Of a stretch of DNA of 64,000 bases, positions 41,648 through 53,135 are shown piece after piece; the first letter of the stretch is position 1; every line of letters begins with the position of its first letter. Under the pieces are notes generated by a model that did no database searches, was not told the DNA's origin, and worked only from the letters and a program-made list of their open reading frames with translations. Position numbers and translations under genes: made by a program. Origin of the DNA: Vulcaniibacterium tengchongense (lineage in GTDB: Bacteria > Pseudomonadota > Gammaproteobacteria > Xanthomonadales > Xanthomonadaceae); assembly GCF_003814555.1 (NCBI RefSeq), contig NZ_RKQN01000002.1, positions 62,001-126,000 on the forward strand, written 5' to 3'.

Positions 41648-42475
41648 ATGTCCTTCATGCAATCGCTACGCGCGCGCTGGCAGGCCGCCGGCTCCCTGGT
41701 CTGCGTCGGCCTCGACCCGGAACCGGCGAAGTTCCCGGCCCGGTTCGCGCGCGACCCGGACGCGGTGTTCGGGTTCTGCCGCGACATCGCCGACGCCACC
41801 GCCGAGTACGCCTGCGCGTTCAAGCCGCAGGTCGCCCACTTCGCCGCGCTCGGCGCCGAGGACGCGCTGGCGCGGCTGATCGCGCACCTGCGCGCGGCGC
41901 ACCCGGGCGTGCCGGTGATCCTCGACGCCAAGCGCGGCGACATCGGCAGCACCGCCCGGCACTACGCCGCCGAGGCCTTCGACCGCTACCGCGCCGACGC
42001 GGTCACCGCCAACCCGTACCTGGGCCGCGATTCGCTGCAGCCCCTGCTCGACCGCGCCGACCGCGGCGTGGTGATCCTGTGCCGCACCTCCAATCCGGGC
42101 GCGGGCGACCTGCAGGACCTGGTGGTGACCGCCGAAAACGGCGCCGCCAAGCCGCTGTACCAGCGCGTCGCCGAGAAGGTGGCGCTGGAATGGAACGGCC
42201 ACGGCAACTGCGCGCTGGTGGTCGGGGCGACCTGGCCGGAGCAACTGCGCGAGGTGCGCGCGATCGTCGGCGAGCTGCCGATCCTGGTGCCCGGCGTCGG
42301 CGCGCAGGGCGGCGACGTCGAAGCGGTGGTGGGCAACGCCAGGACCCCCGACGGCACCGGCCTGATCGTCAGCAGCTCGCGCGCGATCCTGTACGCCTCG
42401 GCCGGCGACGACTACGCCGAGGCCGCGGGGCGCGCCGCGCGTGCGCTGCGCGACCAGATCAACCGCTACCGCTGA
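41648..42475 (+). CDS. pyrF: Orotidine 5'-phosphate decarboxylase PyrF, type 2
   Basis: Makes UMP in the last step of pyrimidine synthesis. It has 275 residues. The type 2 motifs are LVCVGLDPEPAKFPARF near the start, AFKPQVAHFAALGAE, VILDAKRGDIGSTARHYA with the catalytic Lys-Asp set, and VTANPYLGRDSLQPLL. The end has GLIVSSSRAILYAS. Confidence 0.96.
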   Translation: MSFMQSLRARWQAAGSLVCVGLDPEPAKFPARFARDPDAVFGFCRDIADATAEYACAFKPQVAHFAALGAEDALARLIAHLRAAHPGVPVILDAKRGDIGSTARHYAAEAFDRYRADAVTANPYLGRDSLQPLLDRADRGVVILCRTSNPGAGDLQDLVVTAENGAAKPLYQRVAEKVALEWNGHGNCALVVGATWPEQLREVRAIVGELPILVPGVGAQGGDVEAVVGNARTPDGTGLIVSSSRAILYASAGDDYAEAAGRAARALRDQINRYR

Positions 42476-42498
42476 GGCCGCGCCAGGACGCATACGCC

Positions 42499-43826
<1,328 letters not shown>

Positions 43827-43830
<4 letters not shown>

Positions 43831-44711
43831 GCGGCCGCGCGGCTCCGCGCCCAGGCCCGCGCCAGCGCCAGCGGAAAGCGCAGCCAGATCGCCGCGAACA
43901 CCGCCGCGCTCACCGCCGCGCCGCGGCGGGCCGCCTCGAACTTGCGGTAGTAGCGCCACAGGCCGCGGTGCTTGTGCCATTCGACGAACAGCGGCCGCGA
44001 ACGGCTGGACACGCCGCGCACGTGCAGCACCCGCACCCGGTTGGCCACCGCGACCAGCGCGCCGGCCTGGCGCGCGCGCCGGCACAGGTCCAGGTCCTCG
44101 GCGTGCAGGCGGTAGCCTTCGTCGAAGCCGCCGATGCGGTCGAACAGCGCGCGCGGCAGCAGCATCAACGCGCCGGACAGCGCCTCGACCGGCTGCAGTT
44201 CGAGCGCGTCGTCCGGGGCGATCTCCAGCCGCGCCGACGCCGACGCGCCGCGCAAGGCGCCGCGCAGCAGCGCGGCGAAGTCCGGGTCGCGGCGCCGGGC
44301 CGCGCCGTCGCGCACGCCGCCGTCGTCGACCAGGTCGGCGCCGAGCAGCGCCGGCGCGCGCGCCGCCGCCAGCGCGCGCAGCCGCGCCAGCGAGTCCGCC
44401 TCGACCAGGCAGTCGGGATTGACGAAGGCCAGCCACGGCGTCGCGCCGGCGTCGGCCGCCCCTTGGTTGCAGGCCACGGCGAAGCCGGGATTGTCCGGGT
44501 TGGCGATGAAGCGCACGCGCGGGTCGGCCATCGCGTGGCGCTGCACGATCTCCAGCGTGTCGTCGTCGGAGGCGTTGTCGACCACCCGCACCGCGGCCAC
44601 GCCATCGGCGGCGCGCAGGCGGCGCAGGCAGTCGTCGATGGTCTCGGCGCTGCGGTGGGTCACCACCACCGCGGCGATGCCGTCGGCTCGGGGGTCAGGC
44701 GAAGAGATCAC
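43827..44711 (-). CDS. Family 2 glycosyltransferase (rhamnosyltransferase-like)
   Basis: A 294-residue GT-A protein. The N-terminus IAAVVVTHRSAETIDDCLRRL with VRVVDNASDDDTLEIV is the nucleotide-binding start of GT2 enzymes. NPGFAVACNQGAADA and LAFVNPDCLVE (DxD-like position) follow, then SGALMLLPRALFDRIGGFDEGY and HAEDLDLCRRARQAG. This resembles WbbL-type rhamnosyltransferases of O-antigen or rhamnolipid paths. The acceptor is unknown. The start overlaps the upstream gene by 17 bases. Confidence 0.85.
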
Positions 44712-45540
44712 GTTGCGGCTCCGGCGGACCGACGCGCTCGAGCGATGCGCCCAGGCGCGTGCGCGCGTCGCGCAGCGGGTCCTGCATCAAGTAGTGGGCC
44801 AGGCGCGAATGCCAGTCCGGCCAGCGCGCGTTGAGCGCGTCCATGTCGCCGTCGGCCGGGCGGCCCTCGCCGCGGCGGGCGACGAAGGCGGTCTCGCACA
44901 GCGCGTTGCGCCAGCCCAGCCCGGCCAGGCGCAGCGACAGGTCGATCAGCGCCGCGTACCAGGAACCATAGCTGGCGGTGTCGAGCCCGCCGGCACGGCG
45001 GCGCGCGGTGCCGCGCAGCAGCACCGCATGGCCGATCGCCGCCGGCAGCTCCGGGTACTGGGCCGGCATCGCCGCAGCGGCGCGGCCGAGCGCGGGCAGG
45101 TCGTCCGGCATCGGCGCGATCTCGCCGATGCGCGGCCACGACGCCGCCTCGCCCGCGTTGCTCCACGGCGTGGCGGTGGCGATCGCGCCGTCGGCGGCGA
45201 AGCAGTCGCCGAGCCGGGCCAGCCAGCCCGGCGCCGGCACCGCATCCGGCGCGAGCACCGCCACGTCCGCGTCGCCGCACGCCTTCAGCACCTCGTCCAG
45301 GTGCGCGGCCTCGCCGATGCCGCGCTGGCGGCGGGTGTAGTCCGCGCGCAGCCGGGTGCGCGCGATCCAGCGCTCGACGATGGCGTAGCCGCGCGGGCCC
45401 GCCTGCGCGTCGTCCGCCAGCCACACCGGGGTGCCGGCGGGGGTGGCCGCGTCGAGCGCGGCCAGGCAGGCGTCGAGCGCGTCGTCGTCGGCGCCGACGG
45501 GCACCACCACGATCGGCTCGACCGGCGCGGCCGCGCTCAT
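44695..45540 (-). CDS. Glycosyltransferase-like protein (GT-A fold)
   Basis: A 281-residue protein with the outline of family 2 glycosyltransferases: IVVVPVGADDDALDACLAALDAA at the start, DVAVLAPDAVPAPGWLARL at the position of the DxD region, and HAVLLRGTARRRAGGLDTASYGSWYAALIDLSLRLAGLGW later. The usual DxD is not clearly conserved, so activity is uncertain. It overlaps the next gene by 17 bases and follows gspD by 106 bases that hold a 16-base palindrome (45594-45609). Confidence 0.7.
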   Translation of the reverse strand: MSAAAPVEPIVVVPVGADDDALDACLAALDAATPAGTPVWLADDAQAGPRGYAIVERWIARTRLRADYTRRQRGIGEAAHLDEVLKACGDADVAVLAPDAVPAPGWLARLGDCFAADGAIATATPWSNAGEAASWPRIGEIAPMPDDLPALGRAAAAMPAQYPELPAAIGHAVLLRGTARRRAGGLDTASYGSWYAALIDLSLRLAGLGWRNALCETAFVARRGEGRPADGDMDALNARWPDWHSRLAHYLMQDPLRDARTRLGASLERVGPPEPQRDLFA

Positions 45541-45593
45541 GGCGCCGGCCCGCGTGCGGGCGCCGACCCGTGGGGGCGCGGCCGCGGGCGAGT

Positions 45594-45609
45594 CCCGGCC
45601 GCGGCCGGG
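45594..45609. repeat. 16-base palindrome between gspD and the glycosyltransferase pair
   Basis: CCCGGCCG with its complement, perfect and without spacer, 37 bases after the gspD stop on the minus strand. It may serve as a weak terminator of the xps operon. No T-run follows. Confidence 0.35.
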
Positions 45610-45646
45610 AACGGGGGTCTGCGCATGGATGCCGCCGGCCTCGCCG

Positions 45647-47869
45647 TCACTGCTGCCCGGGCTGGCGCGGCGTCCGCTGCAACGGCTCCATGGCCCGGAA
45701 GCGGCGCGAGTACTCGTCGGTCAGCGCGCGCGATTCCTCCGGGTTGCGGACGATGGTGGGCGTCAGCAGCACGATGACTTCGTTGCGCTCCTTGCGCGAA
45801 CGCTGGCTGCCGAACAGCCCGCCGATCACCGGGATCCGGCTCAGCCCGGGGAAGCCCGAGGAGCCGCGGTCGACGGTATCGCTGATCAGGCCGGCGAGCA
45901 TGATCGTCTCGCCGCTGCGCACCGCCGCCTCGGTCTTGAGCTTGCGCGTGTTGATGCGCACGTTGCCGTTGCGGTCCGCGGTCTCGACGCTGCCCGGCGA
46001 ACTGACCTCCTGGACCACGTCCAGGAACACCATCCCGTCCTTGGTCACCCGCGGCCGCACCTTGAGGATGGTGCCGGTATCCAGGTACTGGACCTGGCTG
46101 TAGGTGGTGTCGCTGTCGGAATTGGGGTTGATCGTGACCGAGGAGATCGGGATGCGGCTGCCGACGTTGAGCGTGGCCTCGGCGTTGTTGCGCACGAACA
46201 CCGACGGGGTCTGCAGCAACTGCAGGTCGGTGATCTGGTCGAGCGCGCTGATCACCGCCGCGGCGTTGGTGCCGAGGAAGGTCCACGACAGGCCGCCGCT
46301 GCCGTCGCTGCCGATCGGCCGGATGCTGCCGGCGATCGTGCTCCAGGTGTCGCGGCCGACCGCGCTCGGCAGGCCGGCGTCGGTGACCGCGCGCTCGAAG
46401 AACCAGTTCACGCCGTACTGCAGCGCGCCCGAGAGGGTCACCTCGACCACCTGCGCCTCGATGTGCACCTGGGTCGGCATCACGTCCAGCTTCTCGATCA
46501 CGTCGCGGATCGACTTCCACGCCGCCGGGCTGCTGCGGACCAGGATCGAGTTGGTCTCCTCCACCGCCGACACCCCGACGCGGTCGCCGTCGACTTCCAG
46601 GGTGACGGCGGCGTTGCCGCTCCGCTCCCGGTTGAGCGACAGCGAACCGCCGCCGAGGCCGCCGGTTCCGCTGCCGGCGGTGCCGGTGTCGCTCGCGGCC
46701 GGCGTGCCGCCGATGTTGGCGACGCTGCCGTCCTCGGTGTCCTGCAGTTCCACCGACTCCAGCCCCGGCATCAGCGAGGGCTGGGCCGCGCCGCCGCCGC
46801 GGTTGCCGCCGACGCCGAACACGTTGGCCAGCTGCTCGGCGAGGTCGCGCGCCTTGATGTACTTCAGCTCGTAGGAGAACAGCTGCGCGCCGGTACCGGC
46901 GCTGTCGATGCGGTCCAGCCACTGCTGGATCTCGTCGAGGTAGCGCGCCTGCGGGGTGATCACCAGCACCGCGTTCGGCCCCTCCAGCGGCATGAACCGG
47001 AACATGCCGGCGACCGGCGACTTGCTCTGCTCGCCGAATACCTTCTCCAGGTCGGCGACCACCTTGGTCGCGCGGCTCGACTGCAGCGGGAACACGCCCA
47101 CCGACATGCCGGCCAGCCAGTCGACGTCGAACACCTGGATCGTGCGCAGGTAGTTCTCGAGTTCCGCGCGGCTGCCGCCGACGGTGATCACGTTGCGGGC
47201 GTTGTCGACGTTGACGATGGCGTTGGGGCGCGCGTACGGCTTGAGGATCTTCTCCATCTCGGTGGCGGAGACGTAGCGCAGCGGCACGGCGCGCACCTCG
47301 AAGCCGCGCGCCGTGGCCGGCGAGCCGGCGCGCGCCGCGACCGTGCCGGCCAGCGCCTGGTCGGCCGGGACGATGTTGTAGCGGCCGCCGCTGTAGACCA
47401 GGCGCGCGTTGTTCCAGCCCAGCACCATCTCCAGCAGGTTCAGCGCCTCGGCCGGGCTGACCGGCTTGGGCGTGCCCAGGGTGACCGTGCCCTGCACGCC
47501 CGGCGCGATCACGTAGTTCTGCCCGAGCATGTCGCCGAGGATCGCCTTGACCACGGCGTGCAGCGATTCGCCCTCGAAGTTGAACGTCGCCGAGCCGCTG
47601 CTGCCGCCGAGCACCGGCGGCGGCGCGGTGGCGGCGGTCTCGTTGATGACCTGGCCGCTGCCGCGGCGGATCTGCGGGCGCGCGTCGCCGGCGTCCGCGG
47701 CCGGCGCCCCGGCCGCGGCGGCCGCATCCGCGCCGGCGGCGGGCGCCGCCCCCGGGTCGTCCGCGCGCTGCAGACGCGGCACCGGCGCCGTCGCGCAGGA
47801 CGCCAGCAGGCTGGCGAGGGTGGCGCTGGCGATCGCGCGGGTCGCGGTGGAGCGGGGCTGTGGCTTCAT
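45647..47869 (-). CDS. gspD: Type II secretion system secretin GspD (XpsD)
   Basis: GspD forms the outer-membrane pore of the type II secretion system. It has 740 residues. The signal peptide ends in a lipobox (LLASC, Cys25), so the N-terminus is a lipoprotein, as known for XpsD of Xanthomonas. Then come a linker, the N0 domain (FNFEGESLHAVVKAILGDML), N1-N3 domains, and the C-terminal secretin domain with VPVIGGLFGSQRSRKERNEVIVLLTPTIV. The ATG at 47869 was chosen. A GTG two codons upstream (47875) overlaps the previous stop codon and could also be used. No strong ribosome binding site is seen for either. Last gene of the xps operon. Confidence 0.96.
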   Translation of the reverse strand: MKPQPRSTATRAIASATLASLLASCATAPVPRLQRADDPGAAPAAGADAAAAAGAPAADAGDARPQIRRGSGQVINETAATAPPPVLGGSSGSATFNFEGESLHAVVKAILGDMLGQNYVIAPGVQGTVTLGTPKPVSPAEALNLLEMVLGWNNARLVYSGGRYNIVPADQALAGTVAARAGSPATARGFEVRAVPLRYVSATEMEKILKPYARPNAIVNVDNARNVITVGGSRAELENYLRTIQVFDVDWLAGMSVGVFPLQSSRATKVVADLEKVFGEQSKSPVAGMFRFMPLEGPNAVLVITPQARYLDEIQQWLDRIDSAGTGAQLFSYELKYIKARDLAEQLANVFGVGGNRGGGAAQPSLMPGLESVELQDTEDGSVANIGGTPAASDTGTAGSGTGGLGGGSLSLNRERSGNAAVTLEVDGDRVGVSAVEETNSILVRSSPAAWKSIRDVIEKLDVMPTQVHIEAQVVEVTLSGALQYGVNWFFERAVTDAGLPSAVGRDTWSTIAGSIRPIGSDGSGGLSWTFLGTNAAAVISALDQITDLQLLQTPSVFVRNNAEATLNVGSRIPISSVTINPNSDSDTTYSQVQYLDTGTILKVRPRVTKDGMVFLDVVQEVSSPGSVETADRNGNVRINTRKLKTEAAVRSGETIMLAGLISDTVDRGSSGFPGLSRIPVIGGLFGSQRSRKERNEVIVLLTPTIVRNPEESRALTDEYSRRFRAMEPLQRTPRQPGQQ

Positions 47870-47871
47870 GG

Positions 47872-48624
47872 TCACTGTACCGGCGGCGAATTCTGCGGGG
47901 GTTGCGGCGACTGCTGCGATTGCTGCTGGCGCAGCTGGGCGCGGCGCGCTTCGATGCGCCTGCGGATCGCTTCCATCTGCGCTTGCTCGGTCTGCTGCGG
48001 CGTCGGCTCCGCGCCCGGCGGCGGCGCCGGCACCGGCGCGGGCTGCGGCGGCGCCACCGGCACGCCGACCGGCGCGGGGCGGCCGGCCAGCCCGCTCGGC
48101 GTCGGCGGCTGCCCGCCCTTGCCGTCGAACACGCGCAGGTTCAGCTCGCGCCGGCCCTCGGGGCCTTCGAACACCGCGCCGCGGCGATCGAGCTCGACCA
48201 GCCGCCACGCCGGCAGCGAACCGGGCGCCTCGCCGAGCTTGACCCGCACCGAGTCGCCGCCGTCCGGCGGCTGCAGGATCGCCATCCGCAACCCGGGCGT
48301 GATCAGCACGCTGGTCAGCACGTAGTCGAAGTCGGCCGCCTGCGCCTCGCCGTCGCCCTGGCCCTGCAGCACGAACGGCTTGGGCCGGCGGTCCTGGGTG
48401 AACAGCGGCCGCGCGGCGAACTGGTCGTAGCGCGACAGCGGGCCGATCTCGGTCGCCGCCGACGGCGGCCGCGGCTGCGGCAGCGGCGGCAGCTGGCCCG
48501 GGTCGTCGGCCAAGGGCTGCACCCGCCCGCCCATGCCGGCCAGCGCCAGCAGCCAGGCGAGCAGCGCCCAGCCGGCGCAGGCCGCCAGCAGCCAGGTGCG
48601 CGGGCCGGCGTCGTCAAGGCGCAC
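47872..48624 (-). CDS. xpsN: Type II secretion system protein N/C (XpsN)
   Basis: A 250-residue protein with an N-terminal membrane segment (TWLLAACAGWALLAWLLALAG) and a periplasmic domain rich in Pro, Gly and Gln (PAPVPAPPPGAEPTPQQTEQAQ). The RPLFTQDRRPKPF motif is typical of XpsN-type proteins, which take the place of GspC and bind GspD in Xanthomonas. The GTG at 48624 has GGAGG at 6 bases. An upstream GTG at 48651 lacks a ribosome binding site. It precedes gspD as in the Xanthomonas xps order. Confidence 0.88.
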   Translation of the reverse strand: MRLDDAGPRTWLLAACAGWALLAWLLALAGMGGRVQPLADDPGQLPPLPQPRPPSAATEIGPLSRYDQFAARPLFTQDRRPKPFVLQGQGDGEAQAADFDYVLTSVLITPGLRMAILQPPDGGDSVRVKLGEAPGSLPAWRLVELDRRGAVFEGPEGRRELNLRVFDGKGGQPPTPSGLAGRPAPVGVPVAPPQPAPVPAPPPGAEPTPQQTEQAQMEAIRRRIEARRAQLRQQQSQQSPQPPQNSPPVQ

Positions 48625-49267
48625 GGGCCGCCTCCGCGGATCGCGGCGCACCCGCGCCCGGGCGCAGGTAGCCGTACAGGTCGAAGCTCACGTCCAGGCC
48701 GCCGTCGCCGGTGGGCTGAGCGTTGCCCGGCAGGAAGTAGCCGCGCGAGGACAGGATGTTGAGGTTGCCGACGAACAGCCGCGGCGTGCCGCCTTCCAGC
48801 GCGTGCAGCACCGCCGCCAGTTCCGGCGTGCCGCAACGCAGGCGCACCTGCACCACCACCCGCGGGTAGCGGTCGCGGCCGGGCGTGGTCAGCGGCGAGC
48901 GGTTGCTGATCGCGCAGCTGCGGTTGCCCGGGCTGGCCTGCGCGACCACGCCCTCGAGCCGCTGCACCAGCGCCGCGGTGGCCAGTTCCGCGCTCGCCTC
49001 GGGCAGGAAACCGGGGCGGCTGGCCTGCTGGGCGCGGATCTGCGCCAGCCGGCGCTGCACCAGCGGCGCCTGCTGCAACTGCATGCGCTGGCGCAGTTCG
49101 CGCTGCTGCAGGGTGCGGATGCGCTCGTTCGCCTCCAGCATCGGCACCGTCCACCAGGGATGGATCAGGACCAGGTAGGCCAGTGCCAGCAGCGCCAGCA
49201 ACAGGCCCAGGGCGATCCAGCGGTCGCGGTCGAACCGGCGCCGCAGCGGCACGGCGTCAGCGGCCAT
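48614..49267 (-). CDS. gspM: Type II secretion system protein M (XpsM)
   Basis: A 217-residue bitopic inner-membrane protein. The membrane segment is WIALGLLLALLALAYLVLI, followed by a coiled region (LEANERIRTLQQRELRQRMQL) and a small periplasmic domain. It lies between gspL and the xpsN gene in the order known for Xanthomonas, and GspM is weakly conserved, so the call rests largely on position and topology. Confidence 0.85.
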   Translation of the reverse strand: MAADAVPLRRRFDRDRWIALGLLLALLALAYLVLIHPWWTVPMLEANERIRTLQQRELRQRMQLQQAPLVQRRLAQIRAQQASRPGFLPEASAELATAALVQRLEGVVAQASPGNRSCAISNRSPLTTPGRDRYPRVVVQVRLRCGTPELAAVLHALEGGTPRLFVGNLNILSSRGYFLPGNAQPTGDGGLDVSFDLYGYLRPGAGAPRSAEAARAP

Positions 49268-50471
49268 CGTCGCCCTCCGCGGCCGGACCGCCGCCGGCGC
49301 GCGCCGGCGCAGCGGCCGGCGCCGGGCCGAGCTGCGCGGTCAGGGTGAAACGGTCGCGGCCGCTGCCCGGGTCCGGCTGCAACGCGCCGGTCAGCGCCGG
49401 CGCGCGCCACAGCGGCGAGCCCTGCAGGCGCTGGATCAACGACGGCGCCTCGCGGCTGAGGCCGATCAGCAGCAGGCTCTCCTCCTCGATCGCCAGCTTC
49501 TCCAGATAGGTGCTGTCGGGCAGGCGCCGGCTGAGCTCGTCGATCACCGCGATCGCCGGCGGACGTTCGGCGCGGGTGCGGTCGAGGAAGGCCTGGCCTT
49601 CGATCAGCTCGACCAGCTCCTGGCGCTGCGCCGCGGCGCTGCGCGCCTGCTCGGCGTGTTCGGCGATCGACCGCTCGAGCGCCTCGGCCGCGGCGCGGCG
49701 GTTGGCGAGCAACTGCCAAAGCGCGGCCGCGACCGCGAGCAGCGCGACCGCGGCCAGGGCCAGGTTCCAGTAGCGGAACGGGTCGCGGTGGCGGCGGCGC
49801 TGCGCCGGCGCCAGCAGGTTGACCCCGAGCGGAGCGCCGTCCGCCGCGGCCAGGTCGATGCCGGCCAGGGTCCCGGCCAGCGGGCCGAGCGCCTGCAGCT
49901 GCGGATCCAGGCGCTGGCGCGGTACCGCGACCAGTTCGGCCTCGATCTGGCCATCGCCCTCGCGCCGCCGCAGCAGGCGCGCGTCGAACGCCACCGCGGC
50001 GGCGTCGAACGGCGTCTGCCGGTCGATCTCGAAGCCGACCACGTCGCGCAGGCGCTCGGCGGCGGCGGCCGGCAGCAGCAGGCGCCGGCGCAGGCCGGCG
50101 GCGGCCGGCAGCAGCAGCCAGCGCGGGCGGTCGGCCAGGCGCGGCGGCAGCAGGCGCGCGAGCGGATCGGCGGCGACCGCGACGCCGCTCACGCCGGCCG
50201 CCTCGGCCTCCGGCAGCGGCACGCTGCCCAGCTCGCGCAACTCCGCGCCCTGCTGCAGGCGCAGGCGCAGCAGGCCGGCGTCCAGCTGCAGCAGCAACCG
50301 GCCCCGGTCCAGGTCGAGCACGCGGCGCGCGCGCGGCGGCAGCCAGGCGGCGAGGTTGCGCCCCCACCAGGCGAGAAAGCCGCCGGCGCCGGGCGCGAGG
50401 CGCGCGCCCAGGCGGCGCAGCCGCTCCTGCGCCCAGTCGGCCCGCGGCCGGCTCTCGCTCCGTGCATTCAT
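49257..50471 (-). CDS. gspL: Type II secretion system protein GspL (XpsL)
   Basis: GspL is the bitopic platform that recruits the ATPase GspE. It has 404 residues. The cytosolic actin-like half contains [21 protein letters not shown], and the membrane segment is about residues 240-258 ([21 protein letters not shown]). The periplasmic part follows. The ATG at 50471 overlaps the gspK stop by 4 bases. It overlaps gspM by 11 bases. Confidence 0.9.
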   Translation of the reverse strand: MNARSESRPRADWAQERLRRLGARLAPGAGGFLAWWGRNLAAWLPPRARRVLDLDRGRLLLQLDAGLLRLRLQQGAELRELGSVPLPEAEAAGVSGVAVAADPLARLLPPRLADRPRWLLLPAAAGLRRRLLLPAAAAERLRDVVGFEIDRQTPFDAAAVAFDARLLRRREGDGQIEAELVAVPRQRLDPQLQALGPLAGTLAGIDLAAADGAPLGVNLLAPAQRRRHRDPFRYWNLALAAVALLAVAAALWQLLANRRAAAEALERSIAEHAEQARSAAAQRQELVELIEGQAFLDRTRAERPPAIAVIDELSRRLPDSTYLEKLAIEEESLLLIGLSREAPSLIQRLQGSPLWRAPALTGALQPDPGSGRDRFTLTAQLGPAPAAAPARAGGGPAAEGDDGR

Positions 50472-51358
50472 TGTGGCGAAGCTCCCTCCTCCCATCGCAG
50501 CGTCGTGTAGGCCAGGCCAGGCACGGCACTGCCCTGCGCCCGTACGACCGCCCGGAGCCGCGCTTCCCGGCCGTCGGCCAGGCGTGCATGGCTGTCGATA
50601 CTATAGGTGCCGCTGCCTTCCCCGGCCAACGCCAGGTCCAGCGCTTCCTCGTCCTGCGGGGCGGCCGCGGCGGGATTCGCGCGCTCGCGCTGCGCGACCA
50701 GTTCGGCGCCATTCATGCCCATCGCATCCAGCACCCGCGCGGAGGCGAACGCCGGATCCGGCCGCGCGCGGCCGCTGTAGACGGTCAGGTCCGGCGCCAG
50801 CCGCGCATACAGGGCCGGGGTCATGCCCAGCACCTGCTGCAGTTCGGCCACGCTCTCGAACTCGGCGTCCTTGGCCCCGTAGGGCAGCCCGGCCGAGGCG
50901 TAGTCGGCGTCCTCGCCGCCGCCGGCGGGCTGGGTCAGCGGGTCGCGGTCGCGCCAGTCGACGATCGCCCCCGCCAGCCGCGGCGCCTGGTCCTGCTCGA
51001 CGCCCGCGGCGCGCAGCAGCGCGGCGAGCAGGGCCGGGTCGGCCTGGTTGAGGTCGACCTTGCCGTTCTCGTCGACCAGGCGCACCTCGACCTCGGCGCC
51101 GGCGTAGCGCCAGCGGTAGGCGCGGCCGTCCGGGCGCCAGCGCAGGCGCGGGTCGGGCGCGGCGATCCGGGTCAGCGCGTACTCGAGGCCGGCGCGCGCG
51201 ACCTGCTGCGCGACCAGGCCGCGGACCAGCACCCGCGCCTGCAGGTTCTCGACCCGCGCGGCCAGGGCGAAGCCGCCGACCAGCGCGGTCAGCAGCGCGA
51301 TCAGCCACAGCACGAGGATCAACGCCGCGCCGCGCGGCCGGGGCCGGCGCGCGCTCAT
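50468..51358 (-). CDS. gspK: Type II secretion minor pseudopilin GspK (XpsK)
   Basis: GspK caps the pseudopilus tip. It has 296 residues. The short leader [10 protein letters not shown] is cut after Gly10, giving a hydrophobic helix ([20 protein letters not shown]) without the usual Glu at +5, which is normal for GspK. The large domain has [22 protein letters not shown], two helix-hairpin-helix-like parts, and [15 protein letters not shown]. Overlaps gspJ and gspL by 4 bases each. Confidence 0.93.
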   Translation of the reverse strand: MSARRPRPRGAALILVLWLIALLTALVGGFALAARVENLQARVLVRGLVAQQVARAGLEYALTRIAAPDPRLRWRPDGRAYRWRYAGAEVEVRLVDENGKVDLNQADPALLAALLRAAGVEQDQAPRLAGAIVDWRDRDPLTQPAGGGEDADYASAGLPYGAKDAEFESVAELQQVLGMTPALYARLAPDLTVYSGRARPDPAFASARVLDAMGMNGAELVAQRERANPAAAAPQDEEALDLALAGEGSGTYSIDSHARLADGREARLRAVVRAQGSAVPGLAYTTLRWEEGASPQ

Positions 51359-52023
51359 GGGGTCACCGCCATCGGCTCGCCGATCTGCGCGCCGGCCTGC
51401 GGCAGCGCGACCACCAGCGGCGGCCAGGCGCGGCCGTCGCGGTCGACCAGGGTCGCCTCGACCAGCAGCGGCAGGCGGTCGCTGGCCGGCCAGCGATCGA
51501 GCCAGGGGCCGAGGCGGCCGGTCTCGTCCAGCGCGCGGTAGCGGAAGCGCGCGCCGCGCAGCCCTTCGACCAGCGTGTCCGGCGGCCGCGGCGCGGTTTC
51601 CTCGACCACCTCGCCGGCCAGCACCATGCCCAGGCCCAGGGTCATGCGCACGCCGTCGCCGTCGTCCACCAGCGCGAAGTCGTGCAGGTAGGGCCCGCCG
51701 CGGCCGAGGTAATCCGGCAGGTCGGCGACGAAGCGCAGCCGCTCCGGCTCGCCGACGAAGCGCAGCGGCAGGGCGCTGCCCGGGTCGAGGCCGAACGCGA
51801 CCGGCCGCGCCGCGCTCAGGCGCGCGCGCAGGAAACCCTCGACCGCGCGCATGCGTTCGCTGTCGCGGGCGATCGCCTCGCCGCGCGCCGCACTGCGGCT
51901 GGCGGCGCCGAGCGTGGCGAAGGCCAGGCCCAGACCGGCGGCGAGCAGCACGGTCGCCAGCATCACCTCGATGAGGGTGAAGCCGCCCGCCGCCCGCCCC
52001 GGGGCACGTGCGCCGCCGCTCAT
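51355..52023 (-). CDS. gspJ: Type II secretion minor pseudopilin GspJ (XpsJ)
   Basis: A 222-residue pseudopilin. The leader ends at Gly14 and the mature start [21 protein letters not shown] has Glu at +5, as prepilin peptidase needs. The C-terminal globular domain is larger than in GspG and GspH, as is normal. It forms the tip complex with GspI and GspK. The ATG at 52023 overlaps the gspI stop by 4 bases. Confidence 0.93.
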   Translation of the reverse strand: MSGGARAPGRAAGGFTLIEVMLATVLLAAGLGLAFATLGAASRSAARGEAIARDSERMRAVEGFLRARLSAARPVAFGLDPGSALPLRFVGEPERLRFVADLPDYLGRGGPYLHDFALVDDGDGVRMTLGLGMVLAGEVVEETAPRPPDTLVEGLRGARFRYRALDETGRLGPWLDRWPASDRLPLLVEATLVDRDGRAWPPLVVALPQAGAQIGEPMAVTP

Positions 52024-52637
52024 GGCGGCACCGCCTGGGCGTCGGCCGGCACCAGCCGCAGGCTGCGCAGTTGCAGGCGCTGCCCGGGGCCGGCCTCGCC
52101 CCACTCCACGCCCAGCGTCAGTTCGAACAGGCGCGCCGCGGTCGGATCGACCGGCGCGCCGGTAGCGGCGAGCACCGGGTCCTGCCACGGCGTGATGCGC
52201 AGCCGCCAGCGGTAGCGGCCCTGCTCGAGCTCGCCGGCGCGCTCGCCCGCGACCACCGGCTCGCCGACCCCGACCTGGTCCAGCAGCGATTGCGCGTACA
52301 GCGCCGCGCGCCCGGCATCGCCGGACCAGCGCACCTGCCGCGCGGCGCCCGACAGCGTGCCCAACAGCAGGGTCAGCGCCAGCGCGAGCAGCGCGAAGGC
52401 GACGATCACCTCGATCAGGGTGTAGCCGCGCTGGCGGCGCGCCGCGACGGCGGCGCGCGACGCCCGTTCGCCGGAGGCCGGCCGCGGCGACCGCGCGGCG
52501 TACACGCCGGCCGGCGCCCCGCGGCCCGCGGCGGCCCAGGCCCGCGCCGGGGGATTTCCGCGCGGGAACGGGCGACGCCGATCCGCCGCACTGCCCGCGC
52601 CGGCGCACCGGCCCGGAGCTGGCTGCGCCGCGCTCAT
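52020..52637 (-). CDS. gspI: Type II secretion minor pseudopilin GspI (XpsI), with an unusually long leader
   Basis: The pseudopilin core is clear: RQRG then [21 protein letters not shown] with Glu at +5. But with the ATG at 52637, which overlaps the gspH stop by 4 bases (ATGA), the leader is 71 residues long and Pro/Ala/Arg-rich, while such leaders are usually 6-30. A GTG at 52505 would leave a leader of about 27 but has no ribosome binding site. So the real start is uncertain. The gene order and helix make the identity safe. Confidence 0.85.
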   Translation of the reverse strand: MSAAQPAPGRCAGAGSAADRRRPFPRGNPPARAWAAAGRGAPAGVYAARSPRPASGERASRAAVAARRQRGYTLIEVIVAFALLALALTLLLGTLSGAARQVRWSGDAGRAALYAQSLLDQVGVGEPVVAGERAGELEQGRYRWRLRITPWQDPVLAATGAPVDPTAARLFELTLGVEWGEAGPGQRLQLRSLRLVPADAQAVPP

Positions 52638-53107
52638 TGCGCCGTCTCCCGCCGCGGCTCGGCTTCGCCCCGGCGCAGCCGCACCTCGCCGGTCAGCCAG
52701 GCCACGTCGATGTCCCAGGCCGCGCGCTCGACGCTCAGCCGCACCCGGCCGCCGGTGGAGGCGCCGTCCGCGAAGAACACGATCGCGCCCTCGCCGCGGC
52801 GAGGCTGCGCCTCGCGCGCGCCGACGAAGCTCACCCGCACCGCCTCGTCGATCTCGCCGCGGCGGCCGTTCGGCGCGCTCCAGGCGTGCGCGGCCGGATC
52901 GAGGGTGAAGCGCTGCGGCCGGCCGGTGGCGATCGCCTGGGTACGGGTGTAGCGCAGCTGCGCGGCGATCTCCTTCGCCGCCGAGCGCAACTGCAGCCCG
53001 CGCACGCCGCCGCCGAGCGCGGCGGCGGCGAGCACGCCGATCGCGGCGATCAGCACGATCACCAGCAACATCTCCAGCAGCGAGGTGCCGCGGCTCCGGG
53101 TTCGCAT
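52634..53107 (-). CDS. gspH: Type II secretion minor pseudopilin GspH (XpsH)
   Basis: A 157-residue pseudopilin. The leader MRTRSRG is cut after Gly7, and the helix TSLLEMLLVIVLIAAIGVLA has Glu at +5. The domain has LRSAAKEIAAQLRYTRTQAIATGRPQRFTLD, the GspH/FimT pattern. It overlaps gspI by 4 bases and follows gspG by 28. Confidence 0.92.
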   Translation of the reverse strand: MRTRSRGTSLLEMLLVIVLIAAIGVLAAAALGGGVRGLQLRSAAKEIAAQLRYTRTQAIATGRPQRFTLDPAAHAWSAPNGRRGEIDEAVRVSFVGAREAQPRRGEGAIVFFADGASTGGRVRLSVERAAWDIDVAWLTGEVRLRRGEAEPRRETAQ

Positions 53108-53135
53108 GCCGCGCTCCGGCTCGGCGCCCGCGCGG

